Assembly (NCBI GenBank): GCA_945787595.1
Contig: CALZJV010000137.1
Coordinates: forward strand, 1 to 45,099
Direction: 5' to 3'
Origin: an uncultured Desulfobacterales bacterium
GTDB taxonomy: Bacteria; Desulfobacterota; Desulfobacteria; Desulfobacterales; JAFDCJ01
DNA length: 45,099 nucleotides
The notes beneath the pieces were generated by a model that saw nothing but the letters and a program-made list of their open reading frames with translations, did no database searches and was not told the DNA's origin. The position numbers and the translations under genes were made by a program. Positions 27,095 to 34,749 of this stretch are shown piece by piece. The number at the start of each line of letters is the position of its first letter. Position 1 is the first letter of the stretch.

Positions 27095-28654
27095 ATGATT
27101 CTTGTTACAGCCAATGAAATGCAACAAATGGATCGACAGACGATCGAATCCTTTGGTATCCCCGGCAGGGTACTGATGGAAAATGCCGGCCGGGGGGCAA
27201 CCCGGTTTTTTTTTGAACAGTTTTCAGATTTAAAAAATAAGCGGACCGGTGTCATCGCCGGGCGTGGAAACAATGGGGGAGACGGCTTTGTAATTGCCCG
27301 TTATCTGGCCCAATCCGGATTTGCTGTAAAGGTATATCTTCTTGCTGCGGGCAATCGGGTCAAGGGCGATGCCGCCGCCAACTTTAAACTCTTAAACCCA
27401 CTCAAAATCCCGGTAATCGAAGTCCCGGATGAAAATTCATTCTTAGCGCATAAATCCGACATGGCAGATTTGGATATTTGGATTGATGCAATACTCGGCA
27501 CCGGATTGAAATCGGATGTCAATGGCTATTTCCAAACCGTCATCGATTTTATTAACGCGCTCAACAAACCCGTCTTTGCCGTCGACATCCCGTCAGGTCT
27601 TAATTCAGACACCGGACAACCTTGCGGGACATGTATTCATGCCAGTGCCACGGCAACTTTTGGGTTTGCCAAAACAGGTCACATGACCTATCCGGGAGCG
27701 GGCTATACCGGCGCGCTTGAAATCGTTGATATCGGAATTCCGCCATATATCGTTGAAACCGTGGAACCCAAACAGTTCCTTTTAACAGCGGATCTCATCA
27801 AATCTTATTTAACACCCAGAGTTGAGGAGGCCCACAAGGGTACAACCGGACATCTGCTGGTTGTTGCCGGTTCTCCCGGAAAAACCGGTGCCGCTTCAAT
27901 GACATCTATTTCTGCATTGCGGGCTGGCGCAGGGCTTGTGACGCTGGCTATTGGGCGAAGCTTAAATGCAGTTGTAGAAACCCAAATGCTGGAAGCCATG
28001 ACAGTCCCGTTGCCGGAAAGCCGGGACAGTGCCCTCGGCGAGTCTGCTTTCGGCGCTATACAAGAATTAATGTCCGGTAAAAAGTGTCTGGCCATCGGAC
28101 CCGGTCTGGGACAGGCACCTGCTACCGGAAAGCTAGTCCGCAAAATCATAGCGGAAAGTCAAATTCCCATGGTCGTGGATGCCGATGGGATTAACAATCT
28201 GGCCGGCCACGTGCAAACCCTAAAATGTGCACGGGTGCCGATCATTTTGACTCCCCATCCTGGCGAAATGGCTCGTCTTTTGAATGTAAACGTTGGCAAG
28301 ATTCAACAGGACCGGATAAACTGCGCTCGGAGTGTCGCGGTTGACTTAAATGTTCACGTCGTCTTAAAAGGCGCCCGTACTGTTATCGCACATCCGGACG
28401 GACGGATCTATATAAACGCCACCGGAAATGCCGGCATGGCCTCAGGTGGCATGGGAGATGTGCTTACAGGAATCATTGCCGGACAAATAGTTCAGGGATT
28501 TTCTCCTGAGTCCGCAGCCCATACCGGTGTGTATTTACACGGAGCCGCGGCCGACAGCCTGGCACAATCCATAGGGCCTTATGGTTACCTGGCTGGTGAG
28601 GTCATGAATGCCATTCCCGCTGAAATAAAGAAGATTGTTAACAGTGATCAATAA
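27095..28654 (+). CDS. nnr: Bifunctional NAD(P)H-hydrate epimerase/dehydratase
   Basis: 519 residues from the ATG at 27095 (GGAG 7 nt upstream); a GTG at 27083 would add four residues. The N-terminal YjeF-type epimerase domain spans about 1-215 (QTIESFGIPGRVLMENAGRG, then AGRGNNGGDGFVIARYLA). The C-terminal ribokinase-fold dehydratase spans about 225-515 (HLLVVAGSPGKTGAASM, then GNAGMASGGMGDVLTG with the catalytic Asp). It repairs hydrated NADH and NADPH using ADP or ATP. It overlaps tsaE by 11 bp, indicating one transcript. Confidence 0.95.
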   Translation: MILVTANEMQQMDRQTIESFGIPGRVLMENAGRGATRFFFEQFSDLKNKRTGVIAGRGNNGGDGFVIARYLAQSGFAVKVYLLAAGNRVKGDAAANFKLLNPLKIPVIEVPDENSFLAHKSDMADLDIWIDAILGTGLKSDVNGYFQTVIDFINALNKPVFAVDIPSGLNSDTGQPCGTCIHASATATFGFAKTGHMTYPGAGYTGALEIVDIGIPPYIVETVEPKQFLLTADLIKSYLTPRVEEAHKGTTGHLLVVAGSPGKTGAASMTSISALRAGAGLVTLAIGRSLNAVVETQMLEAMTVPLPESRDSALGESAFGAIQELMSGKKCLAIGPGLGQAPATGKLVRKIIAESQIPMVVDADGINNLAGHVQTLKCARVPIILTPHPGEMARLLNVNVGKIQQDRINCARSVAVDLNVHVVLKGARTVIAHPDGRIYINATGNAGMASGGMGDVLTGIIAGQIVQGFSPESAAHTGVYLHGAAADSLAQSIGPYGYLAGEVMNAIPAEIKKIVNSDQ

Positions 28655-29144
28655 ACATTTCCAAATAGTGACCCGAACTCCGCATGAAACTCAAAAATTA
28701 GGTAAAAAAATCGGAAATTGGATCGAACATCCGCTGGTCATTGGTCTCATCGGCGACCTTGGTAGCGGCAAGACCGCCTTTGTACAAGGTTTGGCCGAAG
28801 GTCTTGAGGTTTCGGGCGAATATCATATCACCAGCCCGACGTTCACTTTGATCAACGAATACCCCGGCCGCTTACCTTTGTTTCATATTGACCTGTACCG
28901 TCTGGACGGTATTTGCGATCTTGAAGATATCGGCCTGGACGAGCTGTTGTACGATCAGGCCGTAATAGCGATAGAATGGGCGGATAAGATGTCGGATGAC
29001 CTGCCTGCCGAACATCTGACCATGACGTTTGAAATTGCCGATAATGACTGCCGCAAAATAAGCCTGATTGGATATGGACACAATGCAGTCAATCTGATAA
29101 AAACACTTGAATTCTCACGGACCCGAATAGAGAATGCGGATTAA
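28644..29144 (+). CDS. tsaE: tRNA threonylcarbamoyladenosine biosynthesis ATPase TsaE
   Basis: About 166 residues from a GTG at 28644 (a TTG at 28635 is an alternative). The P-loop is LIGDLGSGKTAFVQGLAEGL (about 34-53), followed by the family motif ITSPTFTLINEYPG, then HIDLYRLD and IEWADKM. TsaE binds the TsaB-TsaD complex that makes t6A37 of ANN-decoding tRNAs. The start overlaps the end of nnr by 11 bp. The aspartokinase gene follows 140 bp downstream. Confidence 0.94.
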   Translation: MINKHFQIVTRTPHETQKLGKKIGNWIEHPLVIGLIGDLGSGKTAFVQGLAEGLEVSGEYHITSPTFTLINEYPGRLPLFHIDLYRLDGICDLEDIGLDELLYDQAVIAIEWADKMSDDLPAEHLTMTFEIADNDCRKISLIGYGHNAVNLIKTLEFSRTRIENAD

Positions 29145-29284
29145 ATAATTCGACCCAAGATTGGGCCGATTTTTGATCCACAGTCGACACTCGGTGACGG
29201 GTGCTGAATCATTCACCCGCTGCTGCAACTTATCAGAGGAGCTAAAACAAAAGTAAAATTGGACCAAAGTATCTTGGGGAAGAA

Positions 29285-30512
29285 ATGAGCTTAATTGTGC
29301 AGAAATTTGGCGGAACTTCAGTGGCAGATCTTGAACGTATCCGACATGTGGCCAAACGAGTTGTCGCAACTTACGATCAGGGAAACGATGTGGTCGTCAT
29401 CCTATCTCCTATCTGCCATGTCCGGGATTACCGACAATCTAATAGACATGGCCCGGGAAGTGACCGAAGCGCCTGACGGTCGGGAGCTTGATGTGCTTCT
29501 GGCCACCGGTGAGCAGACAACTTCCGCCCTTCTGGCCATGATGTTAAAATCAATGACCTACCCCGCCCAGTCACTGCTGGGATATCAGGCCGAAGTGTTA
29601 ACGGATTACTGTCATGGCAATGCACGCATCGTAGATATAAAAGCCGATCGAATTGAAAAATTGCTTCAAGAACGTCACATTGTCGTGATAGCCGGCTTCC
29701 AGGGTTGCGACCCTGATGGTAATATTACAACGCTTGGGCGAGGCGGATCCGACACGTCCGCCGTGGCTATTGCAGCAGCCCTCAAGGCGGATATCTGTGA
29801 AATATATACGGATGTGGATGGAATCTACACGGCCGATCCCAATATCTGTCAAAAAGCCAGAAAGCTTTCTGCGATATCCTATGATGAAATGTTGAATATG
29901 GCCAGCCTTGGTGCTAAAGTGTTGCAAATTCGTTCAGTGGGATTCGCCAAAAAATTCAACATCCCCGTGCACGTCAGATCATCGTTCAGTGATAAGGAGG
30001 GAACCATGGTTGTCAATGAAAATTCCGGCATGGAACGGCTTGTCGTATCCGGTGTTACCCATGATAAAAACCAAGCGCGCATCACGTTGAAAAAAGTTCC
30101 TGATCAACCCGGGATTGCGGCTAAAATTTTCACCCCCATCGCCGAGGCCGGGATTATCGTGGATATGATCATCCAAAATACCCGGGCCGAGGGGCAAACC
30201 GATTTGACCTTTACGGTTCCCAAAGTTGAGTTCAAAAGGGCACTTGAACTGGAAGAAAAAATCGCCGAAGACATCGGTGCCGAAGAGGTATTCGGTGATG
30301 AGAATATTGCCAAGGTCTCGGTTATCGGTGTCGGAATGAAGGATAACTCAGGCGTAGCAGCTACCATGTTTCGCACGCTTTCCGAGGAAAACATAAATAT
30401 TACGATGATCAGCACCTCGGAAATCAGAGTATCCTGTGTTATCGAAGAAAAGTATGCCGAGCTCGCCGTACGGGTGCTGCATACCGCCTTTGGGCTGGAT
30501 AGGGAAGACTAA
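29285..30512 (+). pseudogene. lysC: Aspartokinase gene interrupted by a 7-bp tandem duplication
   Basis: The start [20 protein letters not shown] is the aspartokinase N-terminus and has a good Shine-Dalgarno (GGGGAAG). After GNDVVVILS the frame is lost because CCTATCT occurs twice in tandem (29401-29414). Removing one copy gives [20 protein letters not shown] and a continuous frame to the stop at 30512, totalling 406 residues, a normal aspartokinase length. The downstream part keeps the catalytic FQGCDPDGNITTLGRGGSDT, YTDVDGIYTADP and two ACT domains (about 265-400), the allosteric lysine/threonine sensors. As written, the gene makes a 63-residue peptide. Either the gene is truly off in this genome, or the duplication is a phase-variable or sequencing/assembly event. 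Confidence 0.9.
29401..29414 (+). repeat. Tandem duplication 2 x CCTATCT inside lysC
   Basis: The heptamer CCTATCT occurs twice without a spacer. It adds seven bases between the codons for VVIL-S and AMSGITDN, where all aspartokinases continue in one frame. Deleting either copy restores the gene exactly. Confidence 0.95.
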
Positions 30513-30619
30513 AAATTAAATATTTAGTATAATTAAAGACATAGCAATCCATTGTTGGACAACAGCGTTAGCAACTTTAATATGTAGCGATAGCAAGAAC
30601 ATTGGACAATCATTTTTTC

Positions 30620-30715
30620 ATGAAAAAATTAAGCCCCGATCAATTGATATTTGCCCTATTGTTGGGAGCTATTATCCTGGGGCTTACAATATATCGGATG
30701 TTTAAAATCTTCTAA
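30620..30715 (+). CDS. Possible 31-residue single-span membrane peptide
   Basis: ATG at 30620 to TAA at 30713-30715. The translation begins MKKLSPDQLIFALLLGAI and continues ILGLTIYRMFKIF: a basic N-terminus, one hydrophobic helix of about 19 residues (9-27) and a short basic tail, a sensible tiny inner-membrane protein. There is no clear Shine-Dalgarno. The palindrome at 30716 begins immediately after the stop. Composition and topology argue for it; the missing ribosome-binding site argues against it. Confidence 0.45.
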   Translation: MKKLSPDQLIFALLLGAIILGLTIYRMFKIF

Positions 30716-30876
30716 GGGTCTCGGAAACAAATAAATCCACAAAGATGGCGCCGAATCTTGGTTCGTCCTCAGGGTGCGCCAAAGGGAGCATATTGTCATT
30801 ATAAACCTTTGGCGAAACGCCGAAGGCGAGCTTAGAAGATAAGTCCACCGTGGCGGATTGATTTATTTCCGAGGCT
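30716..30876. repeat. 161-bp imperfect palindromic element abutting the pyrF stop
   Basis: The left arm (30716-30785) matches the reverse complement of the right arm (30806-30876) along its length: CTCGGAAANAAAT and AATCC at the outer end, ATCTT in the middle and CGCCAAAGG at the inner end, with a 20-bp core. The outer end of the right arm reaches the TAG of the minus-strand pyrF gene (30877-30879). No coding potential. A MITE-like element or a large bidirectional terminator would fit. Confidence 0.7.
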
Positions 30877-31596
30877 CTATATTACGGATGCAATTTCTTC
30901 TGCAATGCGCTCGGCCGCCGCTCGGGAATCCGAAGCATCCCGAATCGGTCTTCCGATTACCAGGTAATCCGATCCATTTAGAACGGCCTGCACGGGTGTT
31001 GTAACCCGCTTCTGATCGTCATTTTCGCCAAGCGACCATTGGGGCCGAATCCCCGGTGTGACAGTGATAAACTCAGTCCCGAAGTGCGCCTTGATCATTG
31101 CGGTTTCAAGTCCGGAACAAACTACACCGGCACAACCGGCTGTTCTGGCCATGCCTGCCCTTTGTAACACCAGGGCGGATAAGTTCTGGTATAAGTCCGG
31201 ACGGTATCCGGCGGTCCGGATTTCATCAGCGGTCACGCTGGTTAGTACCGTCACGCCCAAGATCTGAACCTTTCCCTGGCTGCTGTTAACCGCGGCCTCG
31301 AGCATTTTTGTTGTCTCACCGCAGTGAACGGTTGCAAATTGGATTCCAAGATCGGCAATCCCGTCCATGGCTCGGGAGACGGTCACCGGTATGTCATGCA
31401 GTTTCAAATCCAAAAACACACCGGCCGTGCCGGCTGCATTGATAAACCGCACGATATCCGGACCGGACCTGATAAAAAGCTCTAACCCCACCTTGAACAA
31501 CCCTACATGCTCGGCAAGAAGCTCAACAAAGCTTTTGGCTTCATCCGCAGATGAAACATCCAGCGGAAAAACAATGTAATCTTTGGCCTGTCTCAT
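30877..31596 (-). CDS. pyrF: Orotidine 5'-phosphate decarboxylase PyrF
   Basis: A 239-residue TIM barrel of the type I decarboxylase group. IVFPLDVSSADEAKSFVELL (about 8-27) holds the first conserved Asp, FLDLKLHDIPVTVSRAM (about 61-77) the catalytic D-x-K-x-x-D, and VTPGIRP plus YLVIGRPIRDAS the phosphate-binding loops. It makes UMP from OMP in pyrimidine synthesis. A good AGAGGAG precedes the start. It lies 76 bp downstream of rfbB, so the two may be cotranscribed. Confidence 0.95.
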   Translation of the reverse strand: MRQAKDYIVFPLDVSSADEAKSFVELLAEHVGLFKVGLELFIRSGPDIVRFINAAGTAGVFLDLKLHDIPVTVSRAMDGIADLGIQFATVHCGETTKMLEAAVNSSQGKVQILGVTVLTSVTADEIRTAGYRPDLYQNLSALVLQRAGMARTAGCAGVVCSGLETAMIKAHFGTEFITVTPGIRPQWSLGENDDQKRVTTPVQAVLNGSDYLVIGRPIRDASDSRAAAERIAEEIASVI

Positions 31597-31672
31597 TTCA
31601 GACTCCTCTGAGATGGCGGATAAGGTTTAAAGATAAAGATGCCTTATTTCGAAATTCGACATTCGTCACTCG

Positions 31673-32731
31673 TCATTCGTCGTTCCCATACTGTTGTCTC
31701 ACCCAGCGGAGGTATTCTCCGCTTTTAATCCGTTGCACCCAATGTGAATTATCCAGATACCACTGAATCGTTTTTCTCAGTCCGGTTTCAAAGGTTTCTA
31801 CGGGAGCCCAGCCCAATTCTTTTTCCAACTTGCTACAATCAATTGCATATCTCAAATCATGGCCGGGGCGGTCTTTGATAAAGGTAATCAGATCCCTGTG
31901 AGACGTCCGGCCTGCTTTTGGAACCATTTCATCGAGCAAATCACACAACAGAGTAACCGTGTCGATATTGGCCAATTCGCACCGGCCGCCGATATTATAA
32001 GTTTGGCCCCGGGTGCCACCCTTCATAATTTCCCAGACGGCCCGGCAGTGATCTTTAACAAACAACCAGTCCCTGACATTACTGCCGTCTCCATACACCG
32101 GGAGGGATTTACCTTCCAGGGCGTTTAGTATCATTAAAGGAATCAATTTTTCCGGAAACTGGTAAGGTCCATAGTTGTTTGAACAATTGGATATGGTTAC
32201 CGGCAGCGCGTAAGTCTTATTGTAAGCCCGGACGAGATGGTCCGAGGCAGCCTTGGATGCCGAATACGGACTATTTGGTCTATAAGAAGTTTTCTCGGTG
32301 AAATAACCGTCAGATCCCAGAGACCCGTAGACCTCATCGGTGCTCACATGGTGGAAGAGAACCAGGCGATCCAAATTCTGACGAGAAACCTCCAGGAGAT
32401 TGAATGTCCCTTCGATATTGGTTTTAATAAAGGCACCTGGCGTAACAATCGACCGGTCCACATGAGATTCCGCGGCGAAATTGCAGACAGCATCGATTTC
32501 ATATGCTTTGAATGCCTTGGCCATAGCGTCGGGATCACATATATCCGCTTTCATGAATATGTAACGCTCGGGATTTGATTTTTCGATATCAGCCAGGTTG
32601 TCGGGATTGCCGGCATAGGTAATCTTGTCGACGTTGATGATGCGACCGTTAAATTCGGAATTCGATAGCAGGTAGCGAATAAATCCGGTTCCGATAAACC
32701 CGCATCCGCCGGTAACCAAGAGATTTTTCAT
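31673..32731 (-). CDS. rfbB: dTDP-glucose 4,6-dehydratase RfbB
   Basis: A 352-residue extended short-chain dehydrogenase. The NAD-binding motif is LVTGGCGFIGTGFIRYLL (5-22), the catalytic HVSTDEVYGS (128-137) holds Thr, Asp and Glu, and the YSASK pair is Tyr156/Lys160. SNNYGPYQFPEKLIPLMI is the family substrate loop. It turns dTDP-glucose into dTDP-4-keto-6-deoxyglucose, the branch point to rhamnose and other deoxysugars. rfbA, rfbC and rfbD are not adjacent. A strong GAGGAGG precedes the start. It is 24 kb from the polysaccharide locus but probably serves it. Confidence 0.95.
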   Translation of the reverse strand: MKNLLVTGGCGFIGTGFIRYLLSNSEFNGRIINVDKITYAGNPDNLADIEKSNPERYIFMKADICDPDAMAKAFKAYEIDAVCNFAAESHVDRSIVTPGAFIKTNIEGTFNLLEVSRQNLDRLVLFHHVSTDEVYGSLGSDGYFTEKTSYRPNSPYSASKAASDHLVRAYNKTYALPVTISNCSNNYGPYQFPEKLIPLMILNALEGKSLPVYGDGSNVRDWLFVKDHCRAVWEIMKGGTRGQTYNIGGRCELANIDTVTLLCDLLDEMVPKAGRTSHRDLITFIKDRPGHDLRYAIDCSKLEKELGWAPVETFETGLRKTIQWYLDNSHWVQRIKSGEYLRWVRQQYGNDE

Positions 32732-33325
32732 GGAACCTCCTCATCTTGTATAACTCGCAAAGCAAGGTACGAAATCAAAGACAAATACGAAATTCAAAGG
32801 CTTCGGTGATTTAACCAAGTTAAATTTATTTCTTATCTTAAATTATGTTAATCATAAAGGATTTTCTCTGGCCCTACAAAAAATCTGTTGAAATAATCAA
32901 ACATTCTAGGTATAAATATATTTGTAGTATTTACAGACAAATACGGATAAGCCCGGATAAAAATTCTAAATTTTGGAATTTAACTATCAATTTCATTTTT
33001 TAATTATACTTTATCCGGAAAGAAATTATCTTCGCATTCTATGGGCTTGGCTTTCCATCACCAAATCTTGACTTGCCAGGTCTGGGCCAGGGGTTCAAAG
33101 GTTACACTCGGTGGATACTGCTCACAATATTAATCAAAATCTAGCATAACCGCCATGCCCCATTGAGTGAACCGAGCTTATAACCAGATGAAGACACGAT
33201 CCCTTTGATACGAGCTGTCTTGGTTTTTTCAACCCGGAACGTTGAACCCTGAACCGATCAACCTATTTTCATACAATTTTTTCATCCGCGCATTCTGCGC
33301 TCGTCTGTGTCCATGAGAAAGTCAG
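32732..33325. other. Gene-free region between divergent rfbB and selA
   Basis: This 594-bp AT-rich stretch should contain promoters for rfbB-pyrF (minus) and selA (plus). It includes the inverted repeat CCGGATAAA (32953-32961) / TTTATCCGG (33010-33018). No tRNA-Sec or other RNA gene was recognised. Confidence 0.5.
32953..33018. repeat. 66-bp inverted-repeat structure in the rfbB-selA region
   Basis: Perfect 9-bp arms CCGGATAAA and TTTATCCGG enclose an AT-rich core that itself contains AAATTC...GAATTT symmetry (32961-32981). It lies far from both start codons. It may be a small mobile palindrome or a regulator-binding structure. Confidence 0.45.
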
Positions 33326-34747
33326 ATGAAGTTATCCGAAAGTCAGCAAAAAATATTACAAACACTTCCCGGGGTGGACCATGTCCTCGAGCTTTTCAAG
33401 ACGGTGCCGTTTTTTGATAACATACCGAAAACAGTGATCGTCAACTCCATCCGTGAAACCTTGGAAAGTAGACGAAAAAGTATTCTAGCCGCAGATCTGA
33501 GCGTACATGAAGATAGCCTGTCGGATGATAGAATTATCGAATTGGTCAAGACATCGGTCAAAAAAGCCATGGCATTGAATCTAAGACATATAGTGAACGC
33601 CACCGGAGTGGTGGTGCACACCAATCTTGGCAGGTCTCTGCTGCCGGGGGAGGTGATTGAAAATGTCGCATTCATAGCCGGCCATTATTCTAATCTTGAG
33701 TATGATCTTGAGGTTGGCAAACGGGGCTCTCGATTTAGTAACATAGAGGATATCCTCTGCGAAATCACCGGTGCGCAGGCGGCCATGGTAGTCAACAACA
33801 ATGCCGGAGCGGTTCTGCTTTGCCTGGACACCATCTCCCGGAACAGAGAAGTGATTATTTCACGGGGTGAGCTTGTAGAAATCGGCGGATCATTCAGAGT
33901 CCCGGATGTTATGGCGAAAAGTGGCAGCATCTTAAAAGAGGTCGGCACCACCAATCGTACCCATTTGAAAGACTATGAAAACGCCATTAATGAGAATACC
34001 GCCCTGCTGTTGAAGGTGCATCGCAGCAATTACAGCGTCATAGGTTTTACAGCCGAGGTCTCACTAAAAGAACTGGTTGAACTTGGTAATCATCATGGTA
34101 CATTGGTCATGGAAGACTTGGGAAGCGGCACCTTCATCGATTTTTCAAAATATGGTCTGGTTAAAGAACCCACTGTACAGGAATCGGTGGGTACCGGTGC
34201 TGATGTGGTGGCATTCAGCGGCGACAAACTTCTCGGGGGACCCCAGGCAGGAATCATTGTGGGTAAAAAACATGTCCTGGACCAAATCAAGAATAACCCC
34301 CTTGCCAGGGCCCTACGCATTGATAAGTTGACCCTGGCCGCTCTTGAGGCCACTGTGCGCCTATACCGTGATGAAGCCTTAGCAGTTCGCAGGATCCCGA
34401 CCTTGCGAATGTTGACGATGGATATAAAGGAAATTGAACTAAGAGCATCGAAGCTGATGGAAAATTTGAAAAAAATAGACGCATCCCGGCTTCGACTCAA
34501 TCTCATTGAACTTTCCTCTAAAGCCGGCGGCGGGGCGTTGCCGCTTCTGGAACTACCGAGTAGATGCCTGAGGATACACATTGAGGGGCTTTCCGCCAAT
34601 ACCTTGGAAATAAGCATGCGAAAAAATTCGCCGCCTATTATCGGACGTATAGACGATGATGCGTTTATAATAGATCCCAGAACATTGCAGGATAACGACT
34701 TGCCGATCATTGAATCGGCATTTGAAAACGTGTTAAAAAGAGCATAA
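33326..34747 (+). CDS. selA: L-seryl-tRNA(Sec) selenium transferase SelA
   Basis: A 473-residue PLP enzyme, close to the usual 460-470. The N-terminal helical domain binds tRNA(Sec). VNATGVVVHTNLGRSLLPGE (about 91-110) is the family signature, and the PLP lysine is K301 in FSGDKLLGGPQAGIIVG. It converts Ser-tRNA(Sec) to Sec-tRNA(Sec) with selenophosphate. The gene ends 2 bp before the next gene, so translation is probably coupled. No selB, selD or tRNA(Sec) is in the window, and I did not notice an in-frame UGA-containing selenoprotein gene here. Its presence implies selenoproteins (for example formate dehydrogenase) elsewhere. Confidence 0.95.
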   Translation: MKLSESQQKILQTLPGVDHVLELFKTVPFFDNIPKTVIVNSIRETLESRRKSILAADLSVHEDSLSDDRIIELVKTSVKKAMALNLRHIVNATGVVVHTNLGRSLLPGEVIENVAFIAGHYSNLEYDLEVGKRGSRFSNIEDILCEITGAQAAMVVNNNAGAVLLCLDTISRNREVIISRGELVEIGGSFRVPDVMAKSGSILKEVGTTNRTHLKDYENAINENTALLLKVHRSNYSVIGFTAEVSLKELVELGNHHGTLVMEDLGSGTFIDFSKYGLVKEPTVQESVGTGADVVAFSGDKLLGGPQAGIIVGKKHVLDQIKNNPLARALRIDKLTLAALEATVRLYRDEALAVRRIPTLRMLTMDIKEIELRASKLMENLKKIDASRLRLNLIELSSKAGGGALPLLELPSRCLRIHIEGLSANTLEISMRKNSPPIIGRIDDDAFIIDPRTLQDNDLPIIESAFENVLKRA

Positions 34748-34749
34748 AC

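Larger units (their letters stand above)
30513..30876. other. Intergenic region downstream of lysC, with a small ORF and a palindrome
   Basis: This 364-bp stretch between lysC and convergent pyrF contains a possible 31-residue membrane peptide (30620-30715) and a 160-bp palindromic element (30716-30876), both listed separately. The remaining 107 bp are AT-rich with no clear signal. Confidence 0.5.

Noticed and set aside
29295..30512. Separate aspartokinase gene starting at 29295
   Set aside because: Its first 40 or so residues are out of frame relative to the family; the region is the 3' part of the frameshifted lysC, not an independent gene.
33085..33110. GGGGTTCAAAGG string near 33092-33103 resembling a tRNA T arm
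   Set aside because: The flanks do not pair and no other tRNA arms are present; not tRNA(Sec) despite selA next door.
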